Shown piece after piece: positions 45,949 through 56,876 of a stretch of DNA of 64,000 nucleotides. How positions within the stretch are numbered: the stretch's first letter is position 1; each line of letters begins with the position of its first letter. The stretch is from Rhizophagus irregularis. Taxonomy: Eukaryota; Glomeromycota; Glomeromycetes; Glomerales; Glomeraceae. The stretch is taken from positions 3,129,001 through 3,193,000 of the forward strand of contig NC_089446.1 in the NCBI RefSeq assembly GCF_026210795.1, read 5' to 3'. The notes beneath the pieces were generated by a model. That model saw only the letters and a program-made list of their open reading frames with translations, searched no databases and was not told where the DNA came from. Both the position numbers and the translations under genes were made by a program.

Positions 45949-48202
45949 CCAACCCTACTTTGAGTGAGACTTAGTACCTAAAATGGTGGTATGGAAGGGT
46001 ACTAGATGGTTAATGTTACCTGTCAAAAGTCCTCCATAAAAGTAAATGCTCTCTAAAGGTCGTAAAATAAATTGAGTATCAGTATCATGCAATGGATATA
46101 GGATGAGTAGGCGGCATGTACCTAGCTTTAGATCAGCCTAAAATGGCCTGATGTGGGATGTCTTCTATAGTGGTGCTGTTACCTGAGGAATTAAGTACTC
46201 GGTATAATGGTTGCCCAGTGAAAATGATAGGACACAAACCTGAGATTAGTCTCATAAGAGGCAATGGGTGGTCTGGCCATAAAACACTAGCAAAGGAAAA
46301 GGATAAAACTACCACCATTCGATTCGTCTCAGTGAGACGATTCTAACAAACTATGATACATCTTTGTATGATTATTAGATGCCAAGTTATTTAATATATT
46401 CTTTATATAACTGTAATTATAAATAGTTCTTTTTAATATAAGATTTTTGAGGATAGGTGTGATAGTGACTATAGATAGATCGTGACTATATAGGATAGAT
46501 TTTAATAATAAAGTGTTTGAACATTCAACTGATGTGACTATATAGTAGAATGTGACTATAACAGGTGTGACTATAGAGGGAGTTGACTGTATTTAATACC
46601 AAATTTTGAATAACTCTGTCAATATTGATGCTACAAATATGAAAATACATATCATTGGAATCCTCTCGATGAGTTAAATCCAACCATGTAAAGATCATAA
46701 AAATCGAATCACTGGATGCGGAGTTCGTTAACTTTGAATTTTAATATTATTGTTTACTATAAAATCATAACTATGACGTAATTTTGACTATTTCAACTTT
46801 TGGGAGGGCTTAAGTCAAAATTATTTCAACCATTTTGACCATTTCAGAAGTCAAAATTAACTAATTTTAGTTTCATGTATACCTGGATTACAGGGTCAAA
46901 CCTCCGATTTTTGCAAGATACTCAGGATATTGTGACCCGCTATATATAGTAATTATACATTTTTATTATTTTAAATTAACTAATAATTTAAATTTAATAA
47001 GATTTAATTTCTTTAAATATTTTTTAAATTAATTAAATACAAATAAATTATTATTTCTTAAACAGTAAGTCATTGCAGGCAAATTTGCCTGCAATTTTCA
47101 GTTCTCATCTAATTTTATAAAAAACAAAGTTATTTTAATAAAATTTTTTTTTGCAAAGAGCTTAAATCTTAATTTATGTGACAAAAATTATTATTTGTTA
47201 ATTTCATATTATAAAATTGAAGATTAACAATTGGTCAAAAGTTGTATTTTTTAGATGACAAAAAACTTTGAAAAATTTTGCATTCAACTTTAATGATTTT
47301 ATTGGAATTTGATTGTAGCTATACAGTCAACTCTCTTTATAGTCAGTAGTCACACATTTGGGACAGTCCATATTTGGTAATTATAAAGAGATGTGACTAT
47401 ATAAAAAATTTCTTATATTAGTATATCATAATTCTGGCTAAAAATTAATATAATTTTAGCCAAACTTATACTTAAAACTTTATTGTATCATAACTCCGCC
47501 AATATTAATCGTAGAGAGATGATCATACCGCCATTCGATTCGTCGTGATGAGACGGTTCTAATGGTTTAAAATACATCGAAATCCAATCACTAGATTAAT
47601 TTTCAAAATTAAAAAAATATTAATGGTTTTTGTGTAATAACTCTGCCAATATTGATTCTAAAGAGACGATCTTACTACCATTCGATTCGTCTTGATGCGA
47701 CGAATCTAATGGTATAAAATACATCGAAATCCAATCACTAGATCAATTTCTAAAATTAAAAAATATTAAATGGTTTTTAAGTAGTAATTCCGTCAATATT
47801 GATCATAGAGAGATGATCTTACCACCACTCGATTCGTCTTGATAAGGCGATTCCAACGAGCTATTAATCGTCTTTTTACAATAACTAGGTACCGAAAAAT
47901 TTAGCAAAATGTTAAATGGCGCAGTAAACATAATCAAGAAATATAATAATGCTGATGCTTAACATTTTGTTGAATAACTCATCAGCCAGTGATCGTAAAA
48001 GGATAAAACTAAAACTAAAAAAAAACTAAAAAACTCTCTCCTGTTCTGCTCACTTGACAATATTTACGAAAATAATAAAAAATTTTTTTGAAGTTTTTTA
48101 TTACTTTTTCTTTTATTTTTCTTTATTTTAAAAAGCTACAACACTTTACAAAATGATTAAAGACAACAAAAAGAAAAACAAAAAGTCTGGAAACGATACT
48201 AC
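45949..48202. repeat. Array of dispersed non-coding modules
   Basis: No gene here. A module of about 110-130 bp with the core CCATTCGATTCGTC-TGA-GACG(A/G)TTC recurs at about 46,315, 47,531, 47,678 and 47,825 (same orientation), and inside the two foldback arms (45,640 and 45,780). It is often preceded by AACTC(C/T)G(C/T)CAATATTGAT and followed by AATCACTAGAT. A diverged form lies in the two direct repeats. At 47,337 a Tc1-like left end (CAGTCAACTCTCTTTATAGT) is also present. A GC-richer unique stretch, 45,960-46,310, has no recognised gene. Confidence 0.55.
46605..46767. repeat. Direct repeat, right copy
   Basis: Matches 43,440-43,603 in the same orientation (shares GATCATAAAAAT(C/T)GAATCACT). 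Confidence 0.75.
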
Positions 48203-51200
48203 TAATGATACTGGGCGAAACTGTTTTTTCAAATCTGAAATGTTTAGGATTTTTTTGTAAGTTACTAAACTTTTTCCAAAACCTAAACTAATTCCGAAAC
48301 TTAATCTTTTATCTGAAATGATAAAACCAATTTTGGTTAAAACATAACTAATTGTAATACAATAAACACATGATAATCATAAATTTTATCATTGTTACTT
48401 ATAAAAAAAGTAACTCTTTAAAGAATGTAATATTTATTATTTATTAATACACAAAAAAAAAATCTTGACTGGATTATTTTTCTAACTACAACTTACAACA
48501 TATCTTCATTATCCAGTAAATATTTATTAGTTAATTCTTCAATATTATACCCATCAGTTTTCACTTCCAAATTATCGTTTTCATCATTTTCATTGGAACT
48601 ATCATCATTACTGTAATTATCATCAACACTACGTACTGCTATCAATTTCGCTATTACTTGCACTTATATCACTATTTTCATTATCTAATTCCCTTACTGT
48701 TTTCTTTAAATCAATAAATTTCTCAATTATTAAAACTTGAACTTCATGATTGGGAATTTTTAAAGGCTCCAAAATTGTTTCATTTTCATGAGTTTCATCC
48801 ACATTTTCAAACTGTAAAAATATTGAATCATTAACTATTTCATGTAATTTATCTACTATGTATTTTTGGCTAGCATAAACAAGCTCAGCTTTTATATTTG
48901 ATATATAAAAATGAATGAATCTTCGCCATAGCCTCAACTCTTAAAAGTCCTAAATGTTATTTTCACTTACCATACAACTAACCTAAAGTAAAAAAAACTC
49001 TTTTGCATCCTGCACTATGTGGAGTAATAGAAGATATCATTATGGCCAAATTACAAAGATGATCATATTTGTTTTTAATTGAAAGCCACCAACTCATTGG
49101 TATTTCAAGTTGTCTATCAAATGTTTGGTCATATGGCTCACGTTGCAACTTGCAATTCATAGTTACGTATTTATGCTAAGAGACGGTCATATGATCTTTT
49201 ATTCCCTCCATTATTTTACCAAATTTGTGCTGCAATGGTAGTTATAATTTTCCAATATTCTATTTTTAATCCAGTTTCTATTAAAAATATTAAAAGATTA
49301 GATTATATTTTTACATTATATTCAAAAAAAAATTAGAGAATTATAAGATTATACTAATCATGATAATCCGGATGTAAGAAGTATGCAAGTATATATAATT
49401 TTGAATCAAAATTATCCCAACGTTTATTAAATGCTTTGATATAATGCTAATGAAATTCCATCATTCCTTAAGAAGGTAATTTTTTAATAGCACTTACTAA
49501 TAAAATTAATTATATGATGAAACAGTCTGAGAGATTAGTGTTTACACTTTCAAGTAAAGTAATTGCAGTTTTAATTGGCTTCAAAATCTCTGTTAATTTG
49601 TTAACATTTCCAAAGAATTCTGAGCTTCAGATATGTTTTTTAACAGCTTTACTTGTAATGTCGTTAGGATTATTTAATAAACCCTACAATTATTTATAGT
49701 ATTAAAAATTTAAATTTTAAATTTTAATTTGTAAAATATAATTTGTAAAATAAGATGAACAATAAATACAACTTACAGTTTCTAAAGCTGCTTGTAAACG
49801 CAAAACTGAACTGGTAGTTTCGTATATAGAAGTCCACTTAGTCTCGCAATATGTTTTAAGACTTTCACCTTTATCAGCTAATAAACGTCCTTCCATATGA
49901 GATTTTTTGAAAAATGATGCAATTTGATTGCAACTTTTAATTGTTTGTCTAGCAAAATCATGATCTAAATTTAATAAAATTAGAGAAGTTGTGATTAGAA
50001 ATTGTAAATTATGATATTGTTTGAACTTTAAAGCATACCTATAATATCTTTAGTTATCAAGTTAACAAAATGAGCAATATATCAAATGTTGATAATATTT
50101 GGATATTGACTTGAAATTATCTCTCGTGTTTTAATACAATTAGCAGCATTATCTGTAACTAATGCTGTAATTTTTTTAGGACTAATTTTTTCTATAACAT
50201 CGGCAATTCCATTTGCAAGAAATTTCCTGTATGATGATCACTAAAGTAATCGTGAAGGGCATAAAAATATTGTTCTCGATCAGGTGTTAGAATTATGTAA
50301 TTATAGATAGAGGCACCAGTTGGGCTTATCCACCCATCAAGAGCTTTAAAGTTTAAAAAGTTAAATTATAAAAATATATTAATTATTAAACTAAAAAAAA
50401 AATAATTAAAATTTATCTTACCAAGCGTTAAATTGTTGGAATTCTTGATAATGACATCAACTTTTTTATTGATCCTTAATGTTTCTTTGCTTAAAAGTCT
50501 ATCGCTAAGTAATTCATCTGTAGACGGTTCATATTCTGGTCTTATTTCATTAAGGAATTCAATAAAGAATGGATTCTGAATTACTAAGAAAAGAATGCCA
50601 CAATACACAAATGTGCGCAAAAGGGTGTGAGTAATAGAGGCTATTTTTGAAGAGGGTAAGGTGGTTGGCTCACACCATTCAGTTATTTTACGCTGATCCA
50701 AATTTTAGGTCTTTCTTTTTTTATTATTATCTGATGGAGAAGCATTCTCATTTCCAAAATTTCATGCAGAGACTACACCCAAGTAAAAAGAACGAATATA
50801 CTTTGAAACATCTTTACAATTGTTTGCCAAATGTGCTTCTAACTCATTTGAAGTACCATGAGACCAGTATTTTGTACAATAAGTGCATTTTGCTGAAAAA
50901 TGTCCAGCAGACTTGAGAGGTGTTTTCTCGAAATGCTTCCATACTTCACTTTAAGGTTGACTATCTAGTTTTCTTTTTTTCTCATTAGACATATTGACTT
51001 TAAAGTTTAAATTTTCAATGACTTGGTTTACTTTGTCTGCTTGTCAGTTTGTTGAGACTTGAGAAGCTTTTTTCTATAATATAACATGTATGACATATTC
51101 ATCACAGAATATTTATATTCTTATTATTACATAATATATTGATTATATTCATTAGTTATTACATTGTATATTTGGAGTACTAAAGAAATTTTTATTTTGA

Positions 51201-51384
51201 ACTTTGATTATCTATGCGGATCTCTGATGAAATGTGAATCATATAATAAACTATATTTAGTTTCATCATGTGATAATTTCGTCAAATGATGAAACATTTT
51301 GGAATTTCAGAAATTAAGTAGAATGACGAAATATATTTCAGTTTCGTCATATGCTAAAGGTTTCAGTTTTGCCCGGTATCATTA
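48203..51384 (-). mobile_element. hAT element, 3.2 kb, with 21-bp inverted ends
   Basis: Left end 48,203-48,223 (TAATGATACTGGGCGAAACT) and right end 51,364-51,384, reversed, (TAATGATACCGGGCAAAACT) agree at 19 of 21 positions and enclose a full-length but broken hAT transposase on the minus strand. No convincing 8-bp flank duplication is visible, so the outer limit of the repeat may be a few bases off. Confidence 0.75.
48493..50992 (-). pseudogene. hAT transposase with BED zinc finger
   Basis: ATG at 50,990-50,992 starts MSNEKKRKLDSQP, stopped at once by TAA (50,951-50,953). The frame then gives a BED finger: VWKHFEKTPLKSAGHFSAKC, TYCTKYWSHGTSNELEAHLA, NNC. Downstream are TLLRTFVYCGILFLVIQNPF, LALDGWISPTGASIYNYIIL and a T-D-N-A-A-N-C type catalytic region near 50,150, then the hATC tail EIPMSWWLSIKNKYDHLCNL and SITPHSAGCKRVFFTLG near 49,000, and an acidic C-terminus. 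Several frame breaks and stops are present. All main hAT parts are in order, so this is an autonomous copy in decay. Confidence 0.8.
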
Positions 51385-51850
51385 ATGCTAGCAATTAAAA
51401 ATCAATTATACTGAAAGTATATTCTAAATACAACTAATTAAATTAAAAAAAAAAGCCATGATTTCATTTTTTTAATATACAAATGTCATAAAAAAAATTT
51501 GTTTATTCTAATATAAATTATAAAGTCAAAAATTAACTTTCAGTTGTGTATTGATCTTAGTAAAAATATTTGCTTATTTTAAGCTAAAATCTTGCTCATC
51601 ATCTCTGACTTTTATATGTATTTTTTGGGATCCTATGTTACTGGTGCAAAAATGAGCAAATTATGAGAATTGATAAAATAATTTCGCCAGGATGGACAAT
51701 ATAAATAAATGGTTTGTTACTCAAGATTTGGCCAAGTTTCGTGAAAATGCACATGAATAGCGACATTGTAGCTCTAATGCTTTACAAAAACATTTTACGA
51801 AAAATACTGGAGTTAGATGGTCAGAATTATTGCGATTGTCATACTTTGAC

Positions 51851-53227
51851 AGGACCCCGCTTACTTCTAATAAAGGTCTCCGGGCAAAATTTCAGATTTA
51901 CTAGTAATTTTACCAACCTTTCTTATCTCATAATTTTACCATATATATATAGTGACCTTTTAAAATTATATTAAATTTTACCTTAGATTTTCAGAGACCT
52001 AAATTTTTTTAAATATTAAATAAACAAAATATTTTATAATCATTACAATAAATTTTAAAAATTTTTTATTTTTACTAAGTTTAATTCTTATTCTTTAAAG
52101 ATAAATAACTTTTATTAGTAAAAAAAGTACTTTGAATTACAAAAATACTATAAAAAAAATCTTAAAGACACACATCTTTAACTTTACTTCGAAACTATTA
52201 TTCACTTACTTTCTTTAAAAAAATCTAATTAATTTTTTTTTAAAAAAAATAAATTCGTAATTGGTATTATTATGAAAAAATGCTCGTACCCCATAAGTAT
52301 TAATCCAACTGCTATGAAAATATTTATCCAAATATTTTCGACCTTGCTGAACAACTTTACTTAAGCATGAAAAAGTGATTTCATTTGACCAAAGTGCCCA
52401 AATTACGCCCTATAATCACTGATCGGGAAAATAAAAAAAAATTAAAAGTGCGAAAATTGCTCGTATTCCGTAAATATTAAACTTATTCTTATGAAAATTA
52501 ATATTCAGGTAGTTTCGATCTCGCCGAACAATATTACTTAAGCTTAAAAAGGTGATTTCATTTGACTAAAATGCCCAAATTACGCTCCGAATTTAATAAA
52601 CAAAAAACGTAAATTTTAAGTTAATATTAAATAAAAAAATGCTCGTATGCAATAAATATTACTCCAACTGCTATAAAAATTCAAATATAAGTAGTTCGAC
52701 CTTACTAAACAACTTTCTTAGATAGTAAAATATGATTTGATTTAACCAAAGTACTGAAATTAAATTCTGAAGTTGCTAATTGCTGTACGAATTTTTATAT
52801 TTTAAAAGCTAATTTTTGTAATAATTTTCAAAAAGATAGTGCTAATGCAAATAAAATTAAAAATATAAAATGGTTTTTACAAGTATAAAGAAGAGAATAA
52901 ATTTTTTATTTTGAGAAAAAATTATAAAACGTATATTACCAAATATTGTAATAATTGTTGTACAATATTTCAAATTAGTATATATAAGGTAAATATTAAA
53001 TTTTATATACAATTTTACCTTATTATTTACCGAAACATTTGTAAACTTATATTTAATTTTACCTTATAAAACCGGAAACCTATTTTAACTTTACCTTACA
53101 TATCCGGAGACCTTTATTTGTCATATATATAATTTTACCTTTATCTATTAAGAGACCTAAAATTTTTTTTTAATATAAATTTTACCTTATATTTTCGGAG
53201 ACCTCTATTAGAAGTAAGCGGGGTCCT
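51851..53227. mobile_element. Non-autonomous element, 1.38 kb, 8-bp target duplication
   Basis: Ends are inverted: AGGACCCCGCTTACTTCTAA at 51,851 and its reverse complement ending at 53,227; similarity extends through GGTCTCCG. ACTTTGAC flanks both sides (51,843-51,850 and 53,228-53,235). Removing the element and one duplication restores the transposase reading S-Y-F-D-P-I-R. Near both ends a word like TTTTACCTTA with TCCGGAGACCT is repeated several times, as expected for subterminal transposase-binding sites. No transposase gene inside. The 8-bp duplication suggests hAT or MULE; the ends do not fit a class I can name with certainty. Confidence 0.85.
52265..52775. repeat. Three tandem copies of a ~180-bp unit inside the element
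   Basis: TGCTCGTA(C/T)-C-ATAA(G/A)TATTA followed by CAACTGCTATGAAAAT, GACCTTGCTGAACAACTTT and ATTTCATTTGACCAAAGTGC recurs at about 52,280, 52,458 and 52,640 with drift. No coding sense. Confidence 0.7.
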
Positions 53228-54294
53228 ACTTTGACCCTATAAGGTTCATTGTTATCAATCCAATGTACTGCTTATTTCTAAGCATCGCAAGATGGATAGT
53301 GAAAAGAATTTGGGTTGATGAAGGAATTATGAACCAACAATCGTTTATAAAAATTTAAAAAAAAAATGGATGAGTTTCAGATTCCATCTGATTTGGGATG
53401 AATCCCTGGAAAAATCTATTGCAGAGAAGAATTTTCAAATTTTACAGCAGATCAATGGCATTATGGCAAATCTTTTTCACAATTTATGCTACGATATCGC
53501 TATAAAGTCACCTTTCAGTTAGGGTTTTGATCCAGATCTGGTCAATCCAGATTCAAATCCAGATTCCCTTGTTTTTTGGACATCTGGATCTTACTTTTTT
53601 GTAACGGATGAATCCGTTTTTATTAATTTGAGCCAGCACTATAAATTTGGCCAGAGCTAGCAAATTTTGCAGACAGTTAATCTTTGACGTTTAATATTAA
53701 TTCCAGTCTAAATTATAATTTTGGTCAGAATTAAAGTCAAATTCAGAATCTGGATTCAAAAAAATATCTTATTTTTAGACCAAATTATTTTGGGTGACAA
53801 ATCTCATTTATTATTATGGAAAGAAATACTTATTAAGGCTTATGTTTCTATTTCTTCACAACGGAAAGAAGTTAAATGGTATACAGACATTAGAAATTTA
53901 ATTACTTCAGAATCCAGATTTGCAAGAGAAGATCCAGATTCTATCCGAATTGCTTTAAAAAATAGGATCAAAACCCTACTTTCAGTACATGATCAGAAAA
54001 TTTTCCATCATTTTGTAAAAGTTTGTACAGCTTTCATAAGTCAAATTTTAGAACTTGATGCTGTGAGAAAATCGCATGAGAGATTGATTAAAATTGTGAA
54101 GTTGATTGAGAAACATTATGGATGAGATAAAATTATTCCCAATCTCTATCTTTCACTTCATTTAAGTGAATGTACATATGATTTTAGACCTTTATATGCA
54201 TTCTGGTATTTCTCCTTTAAACATATAAATGGTGTATTAGGTAAACTATAACTATTTATTTAGGTTTAAGATTTTTATTCTTAATTTATGCATA

Positions 54295-54491
54295 CAGTGA
54301 CACCTCTATAAGTGCACTCTCTATAAGTGCACGCACTATATAAATTCTCTTTAAGTGCACAGTAAACCTAGTTCTAACTTATAAGAGCTCTTAATATTTT
54401 ACTCTCTATAAATGCACACCCTCTCTAAGTGCACATTCTACTATTTTTTTACTATGGTCCCAAGGGGGATGCACTTAGAGAGGTGTCACTG
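54295..54491. mobile_element. TA-flanked MITE (197 bp) within the transposase intron
   Basis: Starts CAGTGACACCTCTATAAGTG and ends, reversed, CAGTGACACCTCTCTAAGTG; TA on both sides (54,293-54,294 and 54,492-54,493). The word CTCT(A/C)TAAGTGCAC is repeated five or six times inside in both orientations. This is a Tc1/mariner-type MITE sitting in an intron of the Tnp2 relic. Confidence 0.88.
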
Positions 54492-54660
54492 TAATCGTAA
54501 TTTTAAATTTTAGGCACCTTATTGAACAGCCATAGGAAAATAGAACTGGAAATTATGCGACAAATAATGGCTGATATCCACATTGATAATATTATAAATT
54601 CTGGAGAAAATGTAAAGGAATTAAAACTTCTCAATAACTGAGCTTTTGTTAGATTCTTGG

Positions 54661-55160
54661 CAAAAACTAACAAATTTACAGCTGATAAAATAGAACAATT
54701 TTAGTTGAATTCGCAGAATATTCAATTATCAATAGTCACTGGAAGCGAGTCATTTTCAGGTAAAATGTTGGGTTGTGACACGCCGCCCATAGGATATTAA
54801 AATAAAATATTGTATGTTGCCACTGACGTGTTGAGTTCGAATAATATCTGTACTTGGTTTTTAAAATAAAATTTAGTTACAAAAATTACAAAACATAATT
54901 TCTTACCCAAAAATTAATTTTGCGATAGTTTTCCCAAAATTATAAATATTTATTAGGTCATTACAAATGACACCTCTTTTTCATCATAAGAAAAAGGTTA
55001 AAAGAATGTGTTAGTTTTTTATTAAAGGACGAAATAATTTTATTTTTCAAAAATTGAACTCCTGAATTTCCTATCGAAATCCACTTGTATTTATACATTT
55101 TTAAGAAAAATATTTCTAATATTTCTAATATTTCTAATAAAATTTGAAGATCTATTATCA
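54661..55160. other. Spacer between Tnp2 relic and Gypsy LTR
   Basis: AT-rich. Contains a short (AATATTTCT)3 repeat at about 55,107-55,140. No gene. Confidence 0.45.
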
Positions 55161-55425
55161 TGTAATTATCTCGTTACACTAAACTAAACTATAAATATAA
55201 TTTTATTGGCTAGTTATTTATCCATCGGGAAAATATTTATCCGTCATTTACTGCGCCATTTGTCATACGTGACTGATTCGGCCTTTCATTTGTGTAACCA
55301 TATCATGTGACTTGTCACATGACTTTTGTATTTCCAACTATTTCTTCGCGTAGAATCCATATCATATAACCTACTGCGTAGGATTTATCTGCAATCATTT
55401 ATTTATTATATTTTCAGTTATTACA
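55161..55425 (-). repeat. 3' LTR, 265 bp
   Basis: On the plus strand it starts TGTAATTATCTCG and ends TCAGTTATTACA, so the ends are inverted (TGTAAT...ATTACA), as in LTRs. On the element's strand it begins right after the polypurine tract. A TATA-like TATATTTATAG lies near its far end. Confidence 0.72.
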
Positions 55426-55440
55426 TTTATCCTCCTCTTG
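55426..55440 (-). promoter_or_regulatory. Polypurine tract
   Basis: Reads CAAGAGGAGGATAAA on the minus strand, directly next to the TG that opens the LTR. It would prime plus-strand DNA synthesis. Confidence 0.75.
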
Positions 55441-55489
55441 AAAAATTTATGTCCCATAAATTAAGAATCGAATTCGGGTCTCAAACATA

Positions 55490-56713
55490 TTATATTACTA
55501 TATATGGTTCAAATATTTCCCTATCGAAATATTTCTTTAATAATTCTCCATTTACTGGTCTTCTTAAAATTCTTCCATTTAATTCTTTAATTCTGTACGA
55601 TCCATTTATTATTACTTCATGTATATAATATGGTCCCTTCCATTTTTCTTCTAGTTTTCCTGTATGTGTTTTATATTTTGCCGCGTCAAAGTATAATACT
55701 TTATCTCCTATTTGAAAGTTTTGTTTTCGTTTTCCAATTTTGTCATGATATTTCTTTTGTTGTTCTTGTGCTTTTCCAATATTCTTCTTTGCTTCATATC
55801 TTTTTATTGGTAATTCTTCTATTATATGTTCTATTCTTTTAATCATTGTAATTCCTTTAATTTCTTCATCATTCGGTAATATTACTCTTCTTCCATAAGT
55901 CAAATAAAATAGTGTCATTTTACTTGATTTTTGTATTTTACTTCTATATGCAAACAATATTGGTGCTATTCTTTGATCCCAATTTTTATCTTCATATTCT
56001 CTATTTCTATATATCGTTAATTTTTCTTTTACTAATTTCGCTAATGATTCTATTAATGTTTTATTAAATCGTTCTACTAATCCATTTGTTTTAGGGTGAT
56101 AAAGAGTCGAGAATTTATGTTGAACATTAAATTTTTCTGTAAGATTTTTAGTCAATTGATTATTAAATTCTGATCCATTATCTGTAAGTATTTTCTTTGA
56201 ACATCCATGTCGACAAATTATTTCTTCATAAATAAATTTTGATATTTCTTTTGCATTTGCTTCTTTTATTGCTTTTGCTTCTGGCCATTTCGTAAAGAAA
56301 TCTATTGCTACTACTATATATTTATTTCCTTCTTCCGTTCTTGGTAATGGTCCTATTATATCTATTCCAATCATATGAAAAGGTTCTTTTACTTCTATTG
56401 GATGTAATTCATGTAACCCTTGTGGATTATTTCTTCTTTGACAATTATCACAACTTTTTACATATTTTTCTACATCTTGTTTCATATTCTTCCACCAATA
56501 TTTTTCTTTTACTTTTTCATATGTAGCTTGAATCCCAAAATGTGCTGATAATTCATGATCATGCATCATATACATTATTCCTTCTAATTCAAATCTTCTT
56601 ATTACTCTAAACTTATTTTCATCTTTAATTTTATATAAAACTCCATTTTCTTGTACGTATTTTTCTTCTTTTTCTATATTCTTTAAAATTTTATCATATT
56701 CTTTTTCATCCAT
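55490..56713 (-). CDS. Integrase part of Gypsy Pol
   Basis: One open frame of about 407 codons. A zinc-binding HH-CC head (HDHELSAHFGIQATYEKVKE with CDNCQRR) is followed by the catalytic core: first Asp in MIGIDIIGPLPRTEEGNKY, second in KKILTDNGSEFNNQL, Glu in HPKTNGLVERFNKTLI. The C-terminal part (QIGDKVLYFDAAKYKTHTGK) is the usual SH3-like module ending WKGPYYIHEVI. Upstream it was joined to RNase H; no lesion is seen within this part. It would insert the element's DNA copy into the genome. Confidence 0.93.
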   Translation of the reverse strand: MDEKEYDKILKNIEKEEKYVQENGVLYKIKDENKFRVIRRFELEGIMYMMHDHELSAHFGIQATYEKVKEKYWWKNMKQDVEKYVKSCDNCQRRNNPQGLHELHPIEVKEPFHMIGIDIIGPLPRTEEGNKYIVVAIDFFTKWPEAKAIKEANAKEISKFIYEEIICRHGCSKKILTDNGSEFNNQLTKNLTEKFNVQHKFSTLYHPKTNGLVERFNKTLIESLAKLVKEKLTIYRNREYEDKNWDQRIAPILFAYRSKIQKSSKMTLFYLTYGRRVILPNDEEIKGITMIKRIEHIIEELPIKRYEAKKNIGKAQEQQKKYHDKIGKRKQNFQIGDKVLYFDAAKYKTHTGKLEEKWKGPYYIHEVIINGSYRIKELNGRILRRPVNGELLKKYFDREIFEPYIVI

Positions 56714-56876
56714 TTGTTAATAAATTTTCTATTTCGTTTTCAAATGGTAAAATAAATTTTATTTCTTTATCTTCAAATAATATGCAATGATAATTTATAT
56801 TTGTATGAATTATAAATACATATATTTCTAATCCTATTCTTTCAACCATTTTTAATTTTATTTATCTCGTTATTCA

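Larger units (their letters stand above)
43617..46589. mobile_element. TA-flanked element with CAGTCAACTC ends (Tc1/mariner-like)
   Basis: Left end CAGTCAACTCTCTTTATAGT and right end, reversed, CAGTCAACTCCCTCTATAGT, each next to TA (43,615-43,616 and 46,590-46,591). TA target and CAGT-type ends are Tc1/mariner traits. The interior has no mariner transposase; instead it carries a hAT gene fragment, so it is either a composite or two half-elements that happen to face each other. Another left end of the same family lies at 47,337 (CAGTCAACTCTCTTTATAGT), so single ends do occur here. Confidence 0.55.
43296..46890. mobile_element. Nested composite with inverted outer arms
   Basis: Outer stretches face each other: ACCTGGGGTTATATATGAAG near 43,297 versus the reverse complement of TTTCATGTATACCTGGATTA near 46,875; further in, GGTCAAAATTACATCATAGT near 43,388 versus ACTATGACGTAATTTTGACT near 46,770. 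Just inside lie two direct copies (43,440-43,603 and 46,605-46,767, roughly 90% alike) starting TGAATAA(T/C)TC(C/T)GT. They enclose a TA-flanked element (43,617-46,589) with a truncated hAT gene and a foldback unit. It seems to be several insertions in one another; the exact order is not resolved. Confidence 0.45.
51590..54660 (+). pseudogene. Tnp2-like (CACTA-type) transposase relic, interrupted by insertions
   Basis: Coding sense MDNINKWFVTQDLAKFRENA at about 51,693, then HFTKNTGVRWSELLRLSYFD up to 51,850. After the inserted element (51,851-53,227) the frame goes straight on with PIRFIVINPMYCLFLSIARW and VKRIWVDEGIMN, a match to the 'DP(M)H-LFLG' region of Tnp2-type transposases. Then come FTADQW near 53,440, a non-matching stretch about 53,515-53,775 (possibly another insertion), HHFVKVCTAFISQILELDAV, PNLYLSLHLSECTYDF and PLYAFWYFSFKHINGVLG. 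A GT-AG intron (about 54,233-54,514) leads to TLLNSHRKIELEIMRQIMAD. Stops and shifts are many. CACTA-type TIRs were not found. Confidence 0.7.
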
